A stretch of DNA of 33,194 nucleotides from JAAKFL01 sp964629645 (GCA_964629645.1 CAZVSU010000021.1:1-33194), one strand, 5' to 3'; positions 13,481 to 23,023 are shown, counted from the first letter of the stretch. Translations and numbers: made by a program. Notes: generated from the letters alone by a model not told the origin.

Positions 13481-14110
13481 ATGCCTAGAGAGCTTGAAAC
13501 AGGTGAAAATAAAATCCAACAAATTTGCGACCTGCTGAAGGTAGAGACATTAGAGCCTGCTAAAAAAGAAGCGGCCCGCATCATTGAAGAAGCCAAGCAA
13601 AAAGCCAAGCAGATTGTGGAGGAAGCTGAAAAAGAAGCGGGCGAGATCCACAGAAAAGCGCAATCGCAGATTGAAAAAGAGCGTGAAGTTTTCCGCACGT
13701 CTTTAAAACAGGGCGCCATGCAATGTTTTGAAAGCCTCAAACAAAAAATACAGTTCAAACTTTTTAACAAAGAGCTTGAGGCATTGATCGAACAGGGAGG
13801 CAGCAGCCCTGATGTGGTCGCAAAGCTAATAGACGCGATGATCAAAGCGATAGAGAGAGAGGGGAGCTCTGCAAGCTTAAGCGCCTTGATTCCGCATTCC
13901 GTCTCTGTCGACGATGCAAACCGTCTCCTTGGAGAGCAGGTCTTAAAACGGCTTGAGGGAGAAAGCGTAAAGCTCGGTTCGTTTGCAGCGGGCGCACAAA
14001 TTAAATTGCAAGATAAGCAATTGACGCTCGATATCAGCGATACCGTTTTGAAAGAGCTCCTTGGAAATTATTTAAGGAAAGACTTTAGGGAACTGTTATT
14101 TCAATCTTAA
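13481..14110 (+). CDS. atpE: V/A-type ATPase subunit E
   Basis: Peripheral-stalk subunit E, 209 aa. The N-terminal ~90 residues are a long, charged, right-handed-type coiled coil (EPAKKEAARIIEEAKQKAKQ and onward). The C-terminal globular part (about 100-209, closing with SDTVLKELLGNYLRKDFREL) binds the catalytic head. No partner subunit G/H gene is seen. It is the first gene of the operon. The Shine-Dalgarno is poor (A-rich leader), and the ATG is separated from the next gene by only 7 bases. The order E first, then the C-like protein and A, is typical of Chlamydiae. Confidence 0.9.
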   Translation: MPRELETGENKIQQICDLLKVETLEPAKKEAARIIEEAKQKAKQIVEEAEKEAGEIHRKAQSQIEKEREVFRTSLKQGAMQCFESLKQKIQFKLFNKELEALIEQGGSSPDVVAKLIDAMIKAIEREGSSASLSALIPHSVSVDDANRLLGEQVLKRLEGESVKLGSFAAGAQIKLQDKQLTLDISDTVLKELLGNYLRKDFRELLFQS

Positions 14111-14117
14111 GGGGCAA

Positions 14118-14912
14118 GTGGACTATCACCTTATCTCAGATCTTTTTTATTTAAATGCCTCTTTGCCGGATATTCGGATTGGGGAGCCTGTCGAGCTATC
14201 TCATCACGACTTGACTTTTTTGATCGCAGTGAATCTCAATCAATCCGACCGCAGGCAAATTGACGTTATCCGCCGTTACTACGATTTGCAAAATGCCCGC
14301 TATCTATGGATGGGGCAGCCGCTCGATCCTTATGGAACATTAAATCAAGATGAGCTCGAAGATGCCTTGGTGACAGGAATCGGCATTCCCGATTATCTCT
14401 TTGATTTTGTCGAGAAGTACGAAGAAAAAGACGAGCGTCTCAACCACTTCCCCCAAGTGATCAGCCGCTATTTTGAAACGGAAATCGCCCGCACGCGCGG
14501 GTTCATTCGGGACTATCTCATTTTTGAGCGGGATTGGCGCCTTGTCTTTGCCGCCCTCAGGGCTAAGACGCTGGGTCGTGATCCCTTGGTGGAGTTTCAG
14601 TATGAAGATCCCAATGAGGACATTGTGGCTCAAATTATCGCGCAAAAAGATTCGAAAACATATGAGCCGCCTGCCCGTTACGAGCCAATCAAAAGCTTAT
14701 ACGAAAATTATGCGGATAATCCGACAGAACTTTACCAGGCGCTTGCCCACTATCGCTTTTCAGTCATTGACGAGAGGCTCGGCGTTGAGATGACGTCGCT
14801 TGAAAGAGTGATAGGGTATCTCATTCAATTGATCATCGCAGAAAAATGGCTCGCTTTGGACAAGCAAAAAGGGAAAGAAATTTTAGAGAGTGTAGTAGAG
14901 GAAAAATCATGA
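14118..14912 (+). CDS. DUF2764 protein, C-subunit-like V-ATPase component
   Basis: A 264-aa helical, soluble protein with a GTG start preceded by AAGGGG. It corresponds in position to C. trachomatis CT309 and belongs to what I recognise as the DUF2764 type, found between subunits E and A in V/A-ATPase operons that lack a canonical subunit C. Two helical blocks are visible: DLTFLIAVNLNQSDRRQIDV with the following YYDLQNARYLW, and the C-terminal ERVIGYLIQLIIAEKWLALD. A role as the central socket connecting the rotor to the membrane ring is inferred from context. Its TGA overlaps the atpA ATG as ATGA, indicating coupled translation. Confidence 0.85.
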   Translation: MDYHLISDLFYLNASLPDIRIGEPVELSHHDLTFLIAVNLNQSDRRQIDVIRRYYDLQNARYLWMGQPLDPYGTLNQDELEDALVTGIGIPDYLFDFVEKYEEKDERLNHFPQVISRYFETEIARTRGFIRDYLIFERDWRLVFAALRAKTLGRDPLVEFQYEDPNEDIVAQIIAQKDSKTYEPPARYEPIKSLYENYADNPTELYQALAHYRFSVIDERLGVEMTSLERVIGYLIQLIIAEKWLALDKQKGKEILESVVEEKS

Positions 14913-16681
14913 GTGCAGCAGTGACCGCTTCAGAGAATGCGACCGGCCGAGTCGTGAGGGCGTTTGGAAATCTTCTTCAGGTCAAATACGACGGAAACAT
15001 ACGTCAAGGAGAAGTCGCCGAGGTGATCGTCGATGGCTTGAGGCTGAAGGCTGAAGTGATCGAAATTGTGGGTGATGAAGCCAAAATTCAGGTCTACGAG
15101 GATACAAGCGGGATAAGTTTGGGCACTCCGGTTGAGTTTTCGGGATTTCTTCTCGAAGCAGAATTGGGGCCGGGACTTTTGTCGAGTGTTGTCGACGGAT
15201 TGCAAAACCCTTTGGAAGAACTCGCTAAAGAAGCGGGGCTTTTCTTGCCGAGAGGTCTTTATCTCTCTCCTTTAGATCGCGAACAGCGTTGGGATTTTGA
15301 ACCGGTCGCTAAAGTGGGAGACAAGCTGGTCCGCGGGCAGGTGCTCGGGACGACAAAAGAGAACCGGTTTGTCCATAAAATTATGGTTCCTTTTACTCTC
15401 TACGGCCGTTACACGGTGACATGGGTCATTGGGCCGGGGTCCTACACAGTCGACACCGTTGTCGCTAAAGCAGAAGACGACGAAGGAAGAGAGCACGCAT
15501 TCACAATGGTGCAGAAATGGCCGGTCAAAAGCGCTTTGCTGGCCGGCGAAAAAGTATCGCCGACTAAAATGATGGAAACCGGACTTCGCATTGTCGATAC
15601 GCAGTTCCCTCTTATGAAAGGGGGCACTTTTTGCACGCCCGGTCCTTTCGGAGCCGGAAAAACTGTGCTGCAGCACCACCTTTCAAAATATTCCGCTGTT
15701 GATATTGTCATCGTCGTCGCATGCGGGGAGAGGGCTGGCGAGGTCGTTGAGATTTTGCGCGAGTTTCCCCACCTTATCGATCCTCACACGGGTGATTCTT
15801 TGATGAAAAGAACCATCATCGTTTGCAATACATCGTCAATGCCTGTTGCCGCACGGGAATCGTCGATCTATATGGGAGCAACGATGGCCGAATATTATCG
15901 GCAAATGGGACTCGATGTCCTGTTGCTTGCAGATTCGACATCGCGCTGGGCTCAGGCACTTCGCGAGATCTCCGGACGTCTTGAAGAGATTCCCGGCGAA
16001 GAAGCGTTCCCCGCCTACCTGGCATCCCGGATTGCCTCCTTCTACGAACGTTCCGGAGTTGTCTCATTAGGTGGCAATGAAGCAGGCTCCATTACGATCG
16101 GCGGCGCCGTTTCTCCGGCCGGTGGAAACTTTGAAGAGCCTGTCACGCAGGCCACCTTGTCTGTTGTCGGCGCTTTTTTGGGTCTTTCCAGAGAACGGTC
16201 CGATTCAAGGCGTTACCCGGCGATTGATCCCGGCATTTCATGGTCGAAGTACACGCTCGGCGTAGGAAAAGCGCTTAGCGACAGAGCCGAAGGATGGGCC
16301 GAAATGGTTATCAAAGCCGACGGCATGCTGCGCGAAGGGACAGAGATCGGCAAAAGGATGGAGGTCGTGGGCGAGGAAGGGACGGCGATAGAGGACTTTG
16401 TGGTCCATCTCAAGGCAGAGCTTTATGACTTTACCTATCTTCAACAGAACGCATTTGACGAGCAGGATGCTTATTGTCCACTTGAAAGGCAAATTGAATT
16501 GTTTTTGCTGCTCAATCGCATATTCGAAAAATCCTTCCAATTTGAAAGTCATGGCGATGCGAGAGATTTCTTTCTTAATCTCTCCAACATCATCAAAAAT
16601 ATGAATTATCTTCCGAAAGAATCGCGCGAGTACCGCGAAACAATGGCAAAAGTGGAAGGAATGGTCAAAGACCACGCTTAA
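14909..16681 (+). CDS. atpA: V/A-type ATPase catalytic subunit A
   Basis: The catalytic nucleotide-binding subunit, 590 aa from the ATG at 14909; a further upstream in-frame start would run through the preceding gene. The P-loop GPFGAGKT spans residues 245-252 with catalytic Lys251. The N-terminal beta-barrel starts at GRVVRAFGNLLQVKY, and the long non-homologous insertion typical of subunit A (around 110-190) is present. ADSTSRWAQALREISGRLEE carries the conserved nucleotide-site region. It forms the A3B3 head with subunit B. ATGA overlap with the C-like gene; 14 bases separate it from atpB. In chlamydiae the enzyme may make ATP or pump ions, depending on the gradient. Confidence 0.97.
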   Translation: MSAAVTASENATGRVVRAFGNLLQVKYDGNIRQGEVAEVIVDGLRLKAEVIEIVGDEAKIQVYEDTSGISLGTPVEFSGFLLEAELGPGLLSSVVDGLQNPLEELAKEAGLFLPRGLYLSPLDREQRWDFEPVAKVGDKLVRGQVLGTTKENRFVHKIMVPFTLYGRYTVTWVIGPGSYTVDTVVAKAEDDEGREHAFTMVQKWPVKSALLAGEKVSPTKMMETGLRIVDTQFPLMKGGTFCTPGPFGAGKTVLQHHLSKYSAVDIVIVVACGERAGEVVEILREFPHLIDPHTGDSLMKRTIIVCNTSSMPVAARESSIYMGATMAEYYRQMGLDVLLLADSTSRWAQALREISGRLEEIPGEEAFPAYLASRIASFYERSGVVSLGGNEAGSITIGGAVSPAGGNFEEPVTQATLSVVGAFLGLSRERSDSRRYPAIDPGISWSKYTLGVGKALSDRAEGWAEMVIKADGMLREGTEIGKRMEVVGEEGTAIEDFVVHLKAELYDFTYLQQNAFDEQDAYCPLERQIELFLLLNRIFEKSFQFESHGDARDFFLNLSNIIKNMNYLPKESREYRETMAKVEGMVKDHA

Positions 16682-16695
16682 AGAAAAGGGAGCTC

Positions 16696-18006
16696 ATGAG
16701 AAAAGTCCACGATAGAATCAATAATATGCGCGGGAACCTGATCACCGTTACAGCTGACGACGTCGGTTTAGGCGAGCTCGCCGTTGTCAAGCTGAAAGAT
16801 GGGCGAACCGTTTACGCTTCTGTCTTGAGAATCGAGGGGAACCAGGTCACGCTTCAGGTTTTTCAGGATTCTCGAGGAATTTCTACCGGTGACCACGTGA
16901 CATTCTTAAAGCATAAGATGCAGGCCACCTATGGCGATACCTTGTTAGGGAGGCGCTTAAGCGGAAGCGGCGAGCCTGTTGACGGCGGTCCTGAGATCTT
17001 GGGGGAAAAGATTGATATCGGAGGCCCCTCGCTCAATCCTGCGAGAAGAACCATACCCAGGGAGATGGTCCGAACAAATATTCCCATGATTGATGTGTTC
17101 AACTGCCTTGTAAAATCACAAAAGATTCCCATTTTTTCAATTGCGGGAGAGCCCTACAATAAACTTTTGATGCGTATTGCCAACCAAACAGATGCCGACG
17201 TTGTGGTCATTGGGGGGATGGGGTTGACTTTCGCTGAGTATCAAGCATTTATCGACAATGCCGAGCAAGCGGGGACAATGGACAAAACCGTGATGTTTGT
17301 CCATCGCGCGACCGATCCTGCTGTTGAGTGCCTTTTAGTTCCCGATATGGCTCTTGCATGCGCTGAAAAATTTGCTGTCAGCGGCAAGACAGTTTTGGCG
17401 CTTTTGACAGATATGACCGCTTTTTCCGACAGCATTAAGGAAATCGCGATCACGATGGACCAAGTGCCTTCGAACAGGGGCTACCCCGGGTCGCTTTATT
17501 CGGATCTTGCCGCCCGCTATGAAAAAGCAGGCGTGATTGAAGGAAGCGGTTCTATCACGATTGTCAGCGTCACGACGATGCCAGGCGACGACGTCACCCA
17601 TCCTATTCCGGATAATACTGGCTACATTACGGAAGGGCAGTTTTATTTGCACAATGGGACGATCGATCCCTTCGGTTCGCTGTCCCGTTTGAAACAAAAC
17701 GTGATTGGAAAGGTGACTCGCGAAGACCACGCCGACCTTGCCAATACGATGATCCGGCTTTATGCCGAGTCCAAAAAGGCTCGGGAACGTCAAGGGATGG
17801 GCTTTAAACTTTCAGGCTGGGATGAAAAGCTCTTAACCTACTCCCATCTCTTTGAAAAGAGAATGATGAATTTAGAAGTGAATTTGACTGTCGACGAAGC
17901 GCTCGATTTGGGATGGGAAACTTTGGCCGAGTGTTTTACTCCCGACGAAACGGGAATTAAACAATCGTTTGTCGACCGTTACTGGCCCAAAAAGGTTATG
18001 GCTTGA
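16696..18006 (+). CDS. atpB: V/A-type ATPase subunit B
   Basis: Regulatory/non-catalytic head subunit, 436 aa. It is homologous to subunit A but lacks the P-loop Lys: the equivalent region reads IAGEPYNKLLMRIANQ. The conserved RGYPGSLYSDLA segment and EGSGSITIVSVTTMPGDDVT are present, as in all B subunits. It has a Shine-Dalgarno (AAGGGAGC) 5-10 bases before the ATG. Its TGA stop overlaps the TTG start of atpD. Confidence 0.97.
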   Translation: MRKVHDRINNMRGNLITVTADDVGLGELAVVKLKDGRTVYASVLRIEGNQVTLQVFQDSRGISTGDHVTFLKHKMQATYGDTLLGRRLSGSGEPVDGGPEILGEKIDIGGPSLNPARRTIPREMVRTNIPMIDVFNCLVKSQKIPIFSIAGEPYNKLLMRIANQTDADVVVIGGMGLTFAEYQAFIDNAEQAGTMDKTVMFVHRATDPAVECLLVPDMALACAEKFAVSGKTVLALLTDMTAFSDSIKEIAITMDQVPSNRGYPGSLYSDLAARYEKAGVIEGSGSITIVSVTTMPGDDVTHPIPDNTGYITEGQFYLHNGTIDPFGSLSRLKQNVIGKVTREDHADLANTMIRLYAESKKARERQGMGFKLSGWDEKLLTYSHLFEKRMMNLEVNLTVDEALDLGWETLAECFTPDETGIKQSFVDRYWPKKVMA

Positions 18007-18638
18007 GCGATATAAAACTGACAAAAAACGGTCTTAGAGATCAAGAAAAGCGGCTTGCCCAGCTCGAGAAGTATCTGCCTACGCTCAAATTGAAGAAGGC
18101 GATGCTGCAAATTGAGGTCAATGAATCGCGGCAAGAAATCAAAGAACTGCAGCAAAAATATGACAGTGAAATCACCACTGCAGAAGAGTACTGCACGCTT
18201 TTGACCGAAAAAACCGTCATTGATCCCTTGGCTGTGACTGAGGTGGTCGAGATCCAAAAACGATACGAAAATATCGCCGGAATAGAAGTGCCCTATTTTG
18301 ATGGAGCCGTGTTTCAACACGTCGACTATTCTCTCATCGACACTCCGCCTTGGGTCGACGGTGTGATCGACGGACTGCGCGCACTTTCAAAAATTCTTGT
18401 CGAGATTACTGTGATCAGAGAGAAAAAAAAGGCGCTTGAAGAAGAGCTCAGGAGCGTCTCTATCCGCGTGAATCTTTTTGAAAAGATTCTAATTCCAAGA
18501 GCCGTCAAAAACATAAAAAAAATTAAAGTCTTTCTTGGCGACCAGCAGCTTGCCGCCGTTGGACAAGTCAAAATGGCCAAACGGAAAATCGAAGAGAAGA
18601 AAGAAGAAGCGCTTCGAGAAATGATGGAGGAGCAGTAG
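18003..18638 (+). CDS. atpD: V/A-type ATPase subunit D (central rotor)
   Basis: The rotor axle of the V/A-ATPase, 211 aa. It is a largely alpha-helical protein with long N- and C-terminal coiled-coil helices (LTKNGLRDQEKRLAQLEKYL at the N-terminus; VNLFEKILIPRAVKNIKKIK near residue 160, a highly conserved D-subunit signature). It starts with TTG inside the atpB stop (TTGA) and ends overlapping the GTG start of atpI by one base. This tight packing suggests coupled translation and matched stoichiometry. Subunit F, which normally binds D, is not encoded in the operon. Confidence 0.93.
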   Translation: MSDIKLTKNGLRDQEKRLAQLEKYLPTLKLKKAMLQIEVNESRQEIKELQQKYDSEITTAEEYCTLLTEKTVIDPLAVTEVVEIQKRYENIAGIEVPYFDGAVFQHVDYSLIDTPPWVDGVIDGLRALSKILVEITVIREKKKALEEELRSVSIRVNLFEKILIPRAVKNIKKIKVFLGDQQLAAVGQVKMAKRKIEEKKEEALREMMEEQ

Positions 18639-20560
18639 TGGCGCGTATTGATGTCAAAAAGATGGTTTTCGTCGGGCTCCGCGAACAGAAAGAAGACTTT
18701 TTTCGGCGTGCGCAGCAGATTGGCTTGATCCACTTTATCGACGTGACGCACTCGTCCGATAGCCATCTTCCGCAGGAGATTCAAGATTATATACAGGCGA
18801 ACAAAGTGCTGCGAGGCCTCCCTGTCGTCCGGCAAGAAGACCCGGCCGGCAAGGGGAGAGGCCCGGAAATTGCTCGAAAAGTGCTCGCTATTAAACACGA
18901 GATCGAATCGAAAGAAGAAAAAGTGAGGGTGCTTGATTTGGAAGTGGCCCGAATTGAAGAGTTTGGAGAATTCAGTCTTGACGATATCCGTTATATTGAA
19001 AGGGAAGGAAATCGGCACATTCAATTTTATTGCACGAAAAAAGGGCATTTCGATGGAAAAGACGTTCCCGAAAATTTGATTTACGTGTCTACAGACCATG
19101 GACTCGACTATTATGTCGGGATCAACAAAGAGCCGCGCTATTTCGACAAGATGGTCGATATGGTGTTTGAATCCAATCTTTCAAGCCTCAGGCAACAGAT
19201 CCGGAAGGCAAAAGAGGAGATCCAAAAGCTCGATACCGAGCTTAAATCCCTGGCCAAATACAAGTCCTTTATCTACCAGCAAGGCGTTTTAAGCTTCAAT
19301 CAGTACAATTTGGATAAAAACCAAGGATTTTCCCAAGATTATCTCGACGATTCAGTCTTTGCAGTAGAAGGGTGGATCCCCGATGGTAAAATCGGACAGA
19401 TCGATTCCATTATTGAAGACTTGGGGATCTATCGCGAAGAAATAGCGGTTGAACCGCAAGACAAAATACCGACCTATCTCGAAAATGAAGGGGCGGGAAA
19501 AATTGGTGAAGATCTTGTCCACATCTACGATACTCCTTCGCATACCGATAAGGACCCCTCGCTTTGGGTTTTGTTTGCTTTTGCTTTGTTTTTTGCCATG
19601 ATTGTCAACGATGCGGGATACGGCTTTGTCTATCTGGCTGTGGCGCTATACTTGAGGTTCAAGTTCAAAAATCCCACGGCTGTCGGGAAGCGTGTTTTGA
19701 ATCTCGCGACGATTTTGGCTCTGTCTTGCATTATTTGGGGAACACTTGCCACCTCCTTTTTCGGGATCGATATCCCTGTCGACAGTCCGCTTCGCAGGGT
19801 GTCGCTTTTGACATGGTTGAGCGAGAAAAAACTCGAACACCATATGTCGAATAAAGATCAAGCCTTCCAAGACTATATTTACGAATATCCCGATGCCGTC
19901 CATGCCTCAACGGGCAAAGAGTTTTTGAAAGCGACGGAACGAACCGAAAATGAAATTGTGGTCAACAATGTTTTAGACAACGTGGGACGAGGGATCCTTC
20001 TCGAGCTTGCGCTGATGGTGGGAATCATTCATATTGCCCTGTCGTTTCTCAGGTATATAAAACGAAGTTGGAGCGGTATCGGCTGGATTCTCGTTCTGAT
20101 TGGAGGGTATCTTTATTTCCCCCACTACTTAGGCGAAACGACGATGCTTCACTATGTCTTCGGTGTTTCTAACGAATTCGGAGCGACAGAAGGGTTGCAG
20201 CTCATGTATACAGGTATCATCGTCGCTGTGATTTTGGCCGTGATCCAGCACCGTCTCGGCGGCCTTGCCGAGCCGATGAACTTGATTCAAGTCTTTGCCG
20301 ATGTGCTCTCTTACTTGCGGCTCTATGCGCTTGGCCTCGCCAGCGGAATCGTCGCCCAGACAATCAATGAGCTTTATGGGGCGATGCCGGTCTTGATCGC
20401 CACTTTGCTGATCGTCTTAGCCCACTGCGTCAATATGCTTTTGGGGATTATGAGTGGAGTGATTCACGGTCTTCGTTTGAATTTTTTAGAATGGTATCAT
20501 TATTCATTTGAGGGAGGAGGAAAGTTATTTGATCCTCTTCGCCTTTATGAAGTGGAATAA
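18638..20560 (+). CDS. atpI: V/A-type ATPase membrane subunit I (a-subunit)
   Basis: The stator membrane subunit, 640 aa. The N-terminal ~300 residues are cytoplasmic with a coiled coil (SNLSSLRQQIRKAKEEIQKL). The C-terminal half has about seven to eight membrane helices starting at LWVLFAFALFFAMIVNDAGYG. The conserved SYLRLYALGLASG contains Arg561, the essential arginine that exchanges ions with the c-ring Glu. GTG start, one-base overlap with the atpD stop, and 15 bases to atpK. A loop of about 100 residues between helices (around 385-450) carries charged sequence unlike the rest. Confidence 0.95.
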   Translation: MARIDVKKMVFVGLREQKEDFFRRAQQIGLIHFIDVTHSSDSHLPQEIQDYIQANKVLRGLPVVRQEDPAGKGRGPEIARKVLAIKHEIESKEEKVRVLDLEVARIEEFGEFSLDDIRYIEREGNRHIQFYCTKKGHFDGKDVPENLIYVSTDHGLDYYVGINKEPRYFDKMVDMVFESNLSSLRQQIRKAKEEIQKLDTELKSLAKYKSFIYQQGVLSFNQYNLDKNQGFSQDYLDDSVFAVEGWIPDGKIGQIDSIIEDLGIYREEIAVEPQDKIPTYLENEGAGKIGEDLVHIYDTPSHTDKDPSLWVLFAFALFFAMIVNDAGYGFVYLAVALYLRFKFKNPTAVGKRVLNLATILALSCIIWGTLATSFFGIDIPVDSPLRRVSLLTWLSEKKLEHHMSNKDQAFQDYIYEYPDAVHASTGKEFLKATERTENEIVVNNVLDNVGRGILLELALMVGIIHIALSFLRYIKRSWSGIGWILVLIGGYLYFPHYLGETTMLHYVFGVSNEFGATEGLQLMYTGIIVAVILAVIQHRLGGLAEPMNLIQVFADVLSYLRLYALGLASGIVAQTINELYGAMPVLIATLLIVLAHCVNMLLGIMSGVIHGLRLNFLEWYHYSFEGGGKLFDPLRLYEVE

Positions 20561-20575
20561 AGGAGTGAAAACAGT

Positions 20576-20998
20576 ATGGCACTAGATTTAGTTGGACCAG
20601 CCCTTGCCTTAGGCTTAAGTGCTATTGGCAGCAGTATTGGCTGCGGAATTGCCGGCGCGGCATCACACGCTGTGATGAGCCGGGTGGAAGAAGGACACGG
20701 AAAATACATTGCGATGGCGGCAGCTCCGTCGTCACAGGTGATCTACGGATTTATTTTGATGCTTCTGATGACAAGAGCCATCGAGGCCGGATCGCTTTCG
20801 CCGTTAACAGCGCTTGGCATCGGAGTCGGATCCGGCTCTGCGATTATGATTGCCGCGATATTTCAAGGGCGTGTTTGCGCAACCGGCATTCAAGCTTCTG
20901 CCAAGCAGCCGGCTGTTTTCGGTAAGTGTTTTGCTGCAATTGGAATTATCGAGTCGTTCGCGCTTTTTGCGTTCGTCTTTGCACTGCTTTTAATGTAA
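20576..20998 (+). CDS. atpK: V/A-type ATPase c-ring subunit K, Na+-type ligands
   Basis: The proteolipid rotor subunit, 140 aa, with four membrane helices arranged as two hairpins. Helix 2 carries Ser53-Gln54 (APSSQVIYGF) instead of an acidic residue. Helix 4 carries the ion-carrying Glu126 (IGIIESFALF), and Gln97 lies in IFQGRV. Together these line up with Thr64/Gln65, Gln110 and Glu139 of Enterococcus hirae NtpK, whose ring binds Na+. The alignment is by eye, so Na+ specificity is inference. One Glu per four helices implies one ion per subunit, so the enzyme has the V-type (low ion/ATP) ratio. Shine-Dalgarno AAAGGAG precedes the ATG; fumC follows after 13 bases. Confidence 0.95.
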   Translation: MALDLVGPALALGLSAIGSSIGCGIAGAASHAVMSRVEEGHGKYIAMAAAPSSQVIYGFILMLLMTRAIEAGSLSPLTALGIGVGSGSAIMIAAIFQGRVCATGIQASAKQPAVFGKCFAAIGIIESFALFAFVFALLLM

Positions 20999-21011
20999 AG
21001 GAGGGCTGCAA

Positions 21012-22406
21012 GTGTCGACGAGGACAGAAAAAGATTCACTGGGCGAAGTAAAAGTGCCGGCTGATCGGTACTACGGAGCGCAGACGATGCGCTCGAGTCG
21101 AAATTTTCAAATCGGAGAGGAGACCATTCCACGCAAAGTCATAGACGCTCTTGTTATGATCAAAAAAGCGGCTGCCATCGTCAACGAGAAGCTTGGCGGT
21201 CTTCCTTCAGAGAAAAAGAATTTGATCTGTTCTGTTTGCGACACGCTATTAGCCAAGGGGCTGAATCAAAATTTTCCTCTGCTCGTTTGGCAAACCGGTT
21301 CCGGCACCCAAACGAATATGAACGTCAATGAAGTCGTGGCCAATATGGCCATTGAAAGAGCGGGGGGGGAGTTGGGCAGTAAAGATCCCATCCATCCCAA
21401 CGACGATGTGAATCAGTCGCAATCCTCAAACGATGTGTTCCCGTCGGCCATGCATATTGCCTCTGTCTTGCAAATTCAACAGATGCTTCTTCCCGCGCTT
21501 GCCGAGTTTCATCAAGCGCTCGAGGCCAAAGCTAAACAGTTTGACCGCGTGATCAAAGTAGGACGCACACATCTGATGGACGCGACCCCGCTGACGTTAG
21601 GTCAAGAGTTTTCGGGCTACGCAGCACAAATCAAACAGGGGATTGAGTCGATAAAAAAACAGCTCCCCGCCCTGTCTCAGTTGGCTCTCGGGGGAACTGC
21701 GGTCGGCACTGGGATCAACTGCCCTGAAGGCTTTGCTGAAAATGTAGTTGAGGTTCTCTCTCATATGACCGGCACCCCTTTTACATCGGCGCCCAATAAA
21801 TTCGAAGCGCTCTCCTCTCACGGCGCGATTGTCGAAGCGAGCGGGGTTCTGACCCGCATCGCGTGTTCTTTTATGAAGATTGCAAAAGACATCGCTTGGA
21901 TGTCATCGGGTCCAAGGTGCGGACTTGGAGAACTCAAAATCCCTGAAAATGAGCCGGGGTCGTCGATCATGCCCGGAAAAGTGAATCCGACACAATGCGA
22001 GGCGCTTGCGCAAGTTGTCGCTCAGGTGATGGGAAACAACACGACGATCGCCTTTGCCGGCTCTCAAGGCAATTTCGAATTGAATGTCTTCAAGCCGGTC
22101 ATCATTTACAACTTTTTACAGTCGATTCGTCTTTTATCAGACGGTGCTGTCAATTTTACGCGTCGTTGTCTAGACGGTGTTGAGCCTCATTATGACCGTA
22201 TCGACCAACTGGTTCACAATTCTCTTATGCTTGCAACAGCCTTGAACAAAGAAATCGGTTACGATAAGGCAAGCCAGATCGTACGAAAAGCTCATGCAGA
22301 GGGGCTATCGCTCAAAGAGGCAGCTGTAAGCCTTGGGTTGTTGGACAGCCAACGGTTTGATGAGATCGTCGATCCTAAGAAGATGGTCCGCAGCCCAACC
22401 TCATGA
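21012..22406 (+). CDS. fumC: Fumarate hydratase class II
   Basis: An iron-independent fumarase interconverting fumarate and malate in the TCA cycle, 464 aa. It shows the fumarase/aspartase signature GSSIMPGKVNPTQCEAL (from residue 316), the substrate loop TGSGTQTNMNVNEVVANMA and RTHLMDATPLTLGQEFSGYA. It starts with GTG, preceded by a strong AAAGGAGGG, 13 bases after atpK, so it is likely cotranscribed with the ATPase. Its TGA overlaps the next ATG as ATGA. fumC is not next to the ATPase in C. trachomatis as far as I recall, so this order may be a lineage-specific rearrangement. Confidence 0.97.
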   Translation: MSTRTEKDSLGEVKVPADRYYGAQTMRSSRNFQIGEETIPRKVIDALVMIKKAAAIVNEKLGGLPSEKKNLICSVCDTLLAKGLNQNFPLLVWQTGSGTQTNMNVNEVVANMAIERAGGELGSKDPIHPNDDVNQSQSSNDVFPSAMHIASVLQIQQMLLPALAEFHQALEAKAKQFDRVIKVGRTHLMDATPLTLGQEFSGYAAQIKQGIESIKKQLPALSQLALGGTAVGTGINCPEGFAENVVEVLSHMTGTPFTSAPNKFEALSSHGAIVEASGVLTRIACSFMKIAKDIAWMSSGPRCGLGELKIPENEPGSSIMPGKVNPTQCEALAQVVAQVMGNNTTIAFAGSQGNFELNVFKPVIIYNFLQSIRLLSDGAVNFTRRCLDGVEPHYDRIDQLVHNSLMLATALNKEIGYDKASQIVRKAHAEGLSLKEAAVSLGLLDSQRFDEIVDPKKMVRSPTS

Positions 22407-22930
22407 AGCGCTCTCTTTTTTTTCTTTTACTGGCTCTCGCATCGTGCGGTCGAGAGCGTCTTGCCGTGCAGAGCGAGTATTTGCTGCCCGGGCGCTATGC
22501 GAGCGTTTGGGTGGGCACGCCCGATCCGCATAAGGCATTTCCCGACGTCGGGCAGCGCCTGATCATGCAATGGAAGCTGAAACGAGAGTTTGCTTCCTAT
22601 CAAAATGTGTTTTTGCGGATGCGTCTTCGCTTTCGCAATCATGAAGTGCTGGATCTCGATTACCCTCTCGGCTGTCCCGTGGGCCGCATCATTTATAAAA
22701 TTATGAATGATGACTATACGCATACCAAAGGGATTGGCGCCTATACCGTTGAGATCATAGGCGATGGGGTGCCGCTCGCCTGCATTCAGCATCATCTGTG
22801 GAAAGAGCTTGTCTTCCTCAATGTGGGCGGGGAAGATTTGGACGCTCTTTTCCGCGATCCCGACGATTTCCCGGATGAATTCGACTATCAGCCCGACTTT
22901 GACGAAGGGGAAAGCTTCTACCGCATTTGA
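22403..22930 (+). CDS. Putative lipoprotein, 175 aa
   Basis: It starts MKRSLFFLLLALASC, a classical lipoprotein signal with the lipobox LALASC and the lipid-modified cysteine at residue 15. The mature protein is about 160 aa, beta-rich, with a strongly acidic C-terminal tail (DDFPDEFDYQPDFDEGE). No recognised domain. The ATG overlaps the fumC stop (ATGA), so it is translationally coupled to fumC, although no functional link between a fumarase and a lipoprotein is known to me. Most likely located in the periplasmic leaflet of one of the membranes. Confidence 0.8.
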   Translation: MKRSLFFLLLALASCGRERLAVQSEYLLPGRYASVWVGTPDPHKAFPDVGQRLIMQWKLKREFASYQNVFLRMRLRFRNHEVLDLDYPLGCPVGRIIYKIMNDDYTHTKGIGAYTVEIIGDGVPLACIQHHLWKELVFLNVGGEDLDALFRDPDDFPDEFDYQPDFDEGESFYRI

Positions 22931-23023
22931 GCTGTTCGCTCCGCCCCTCCATGAGCGAAATAGAAGATGATCATCCTTGCATTATGGTTTCAAGATTAGT
23001 CTGCGAGATGGTATGATGTTTTC

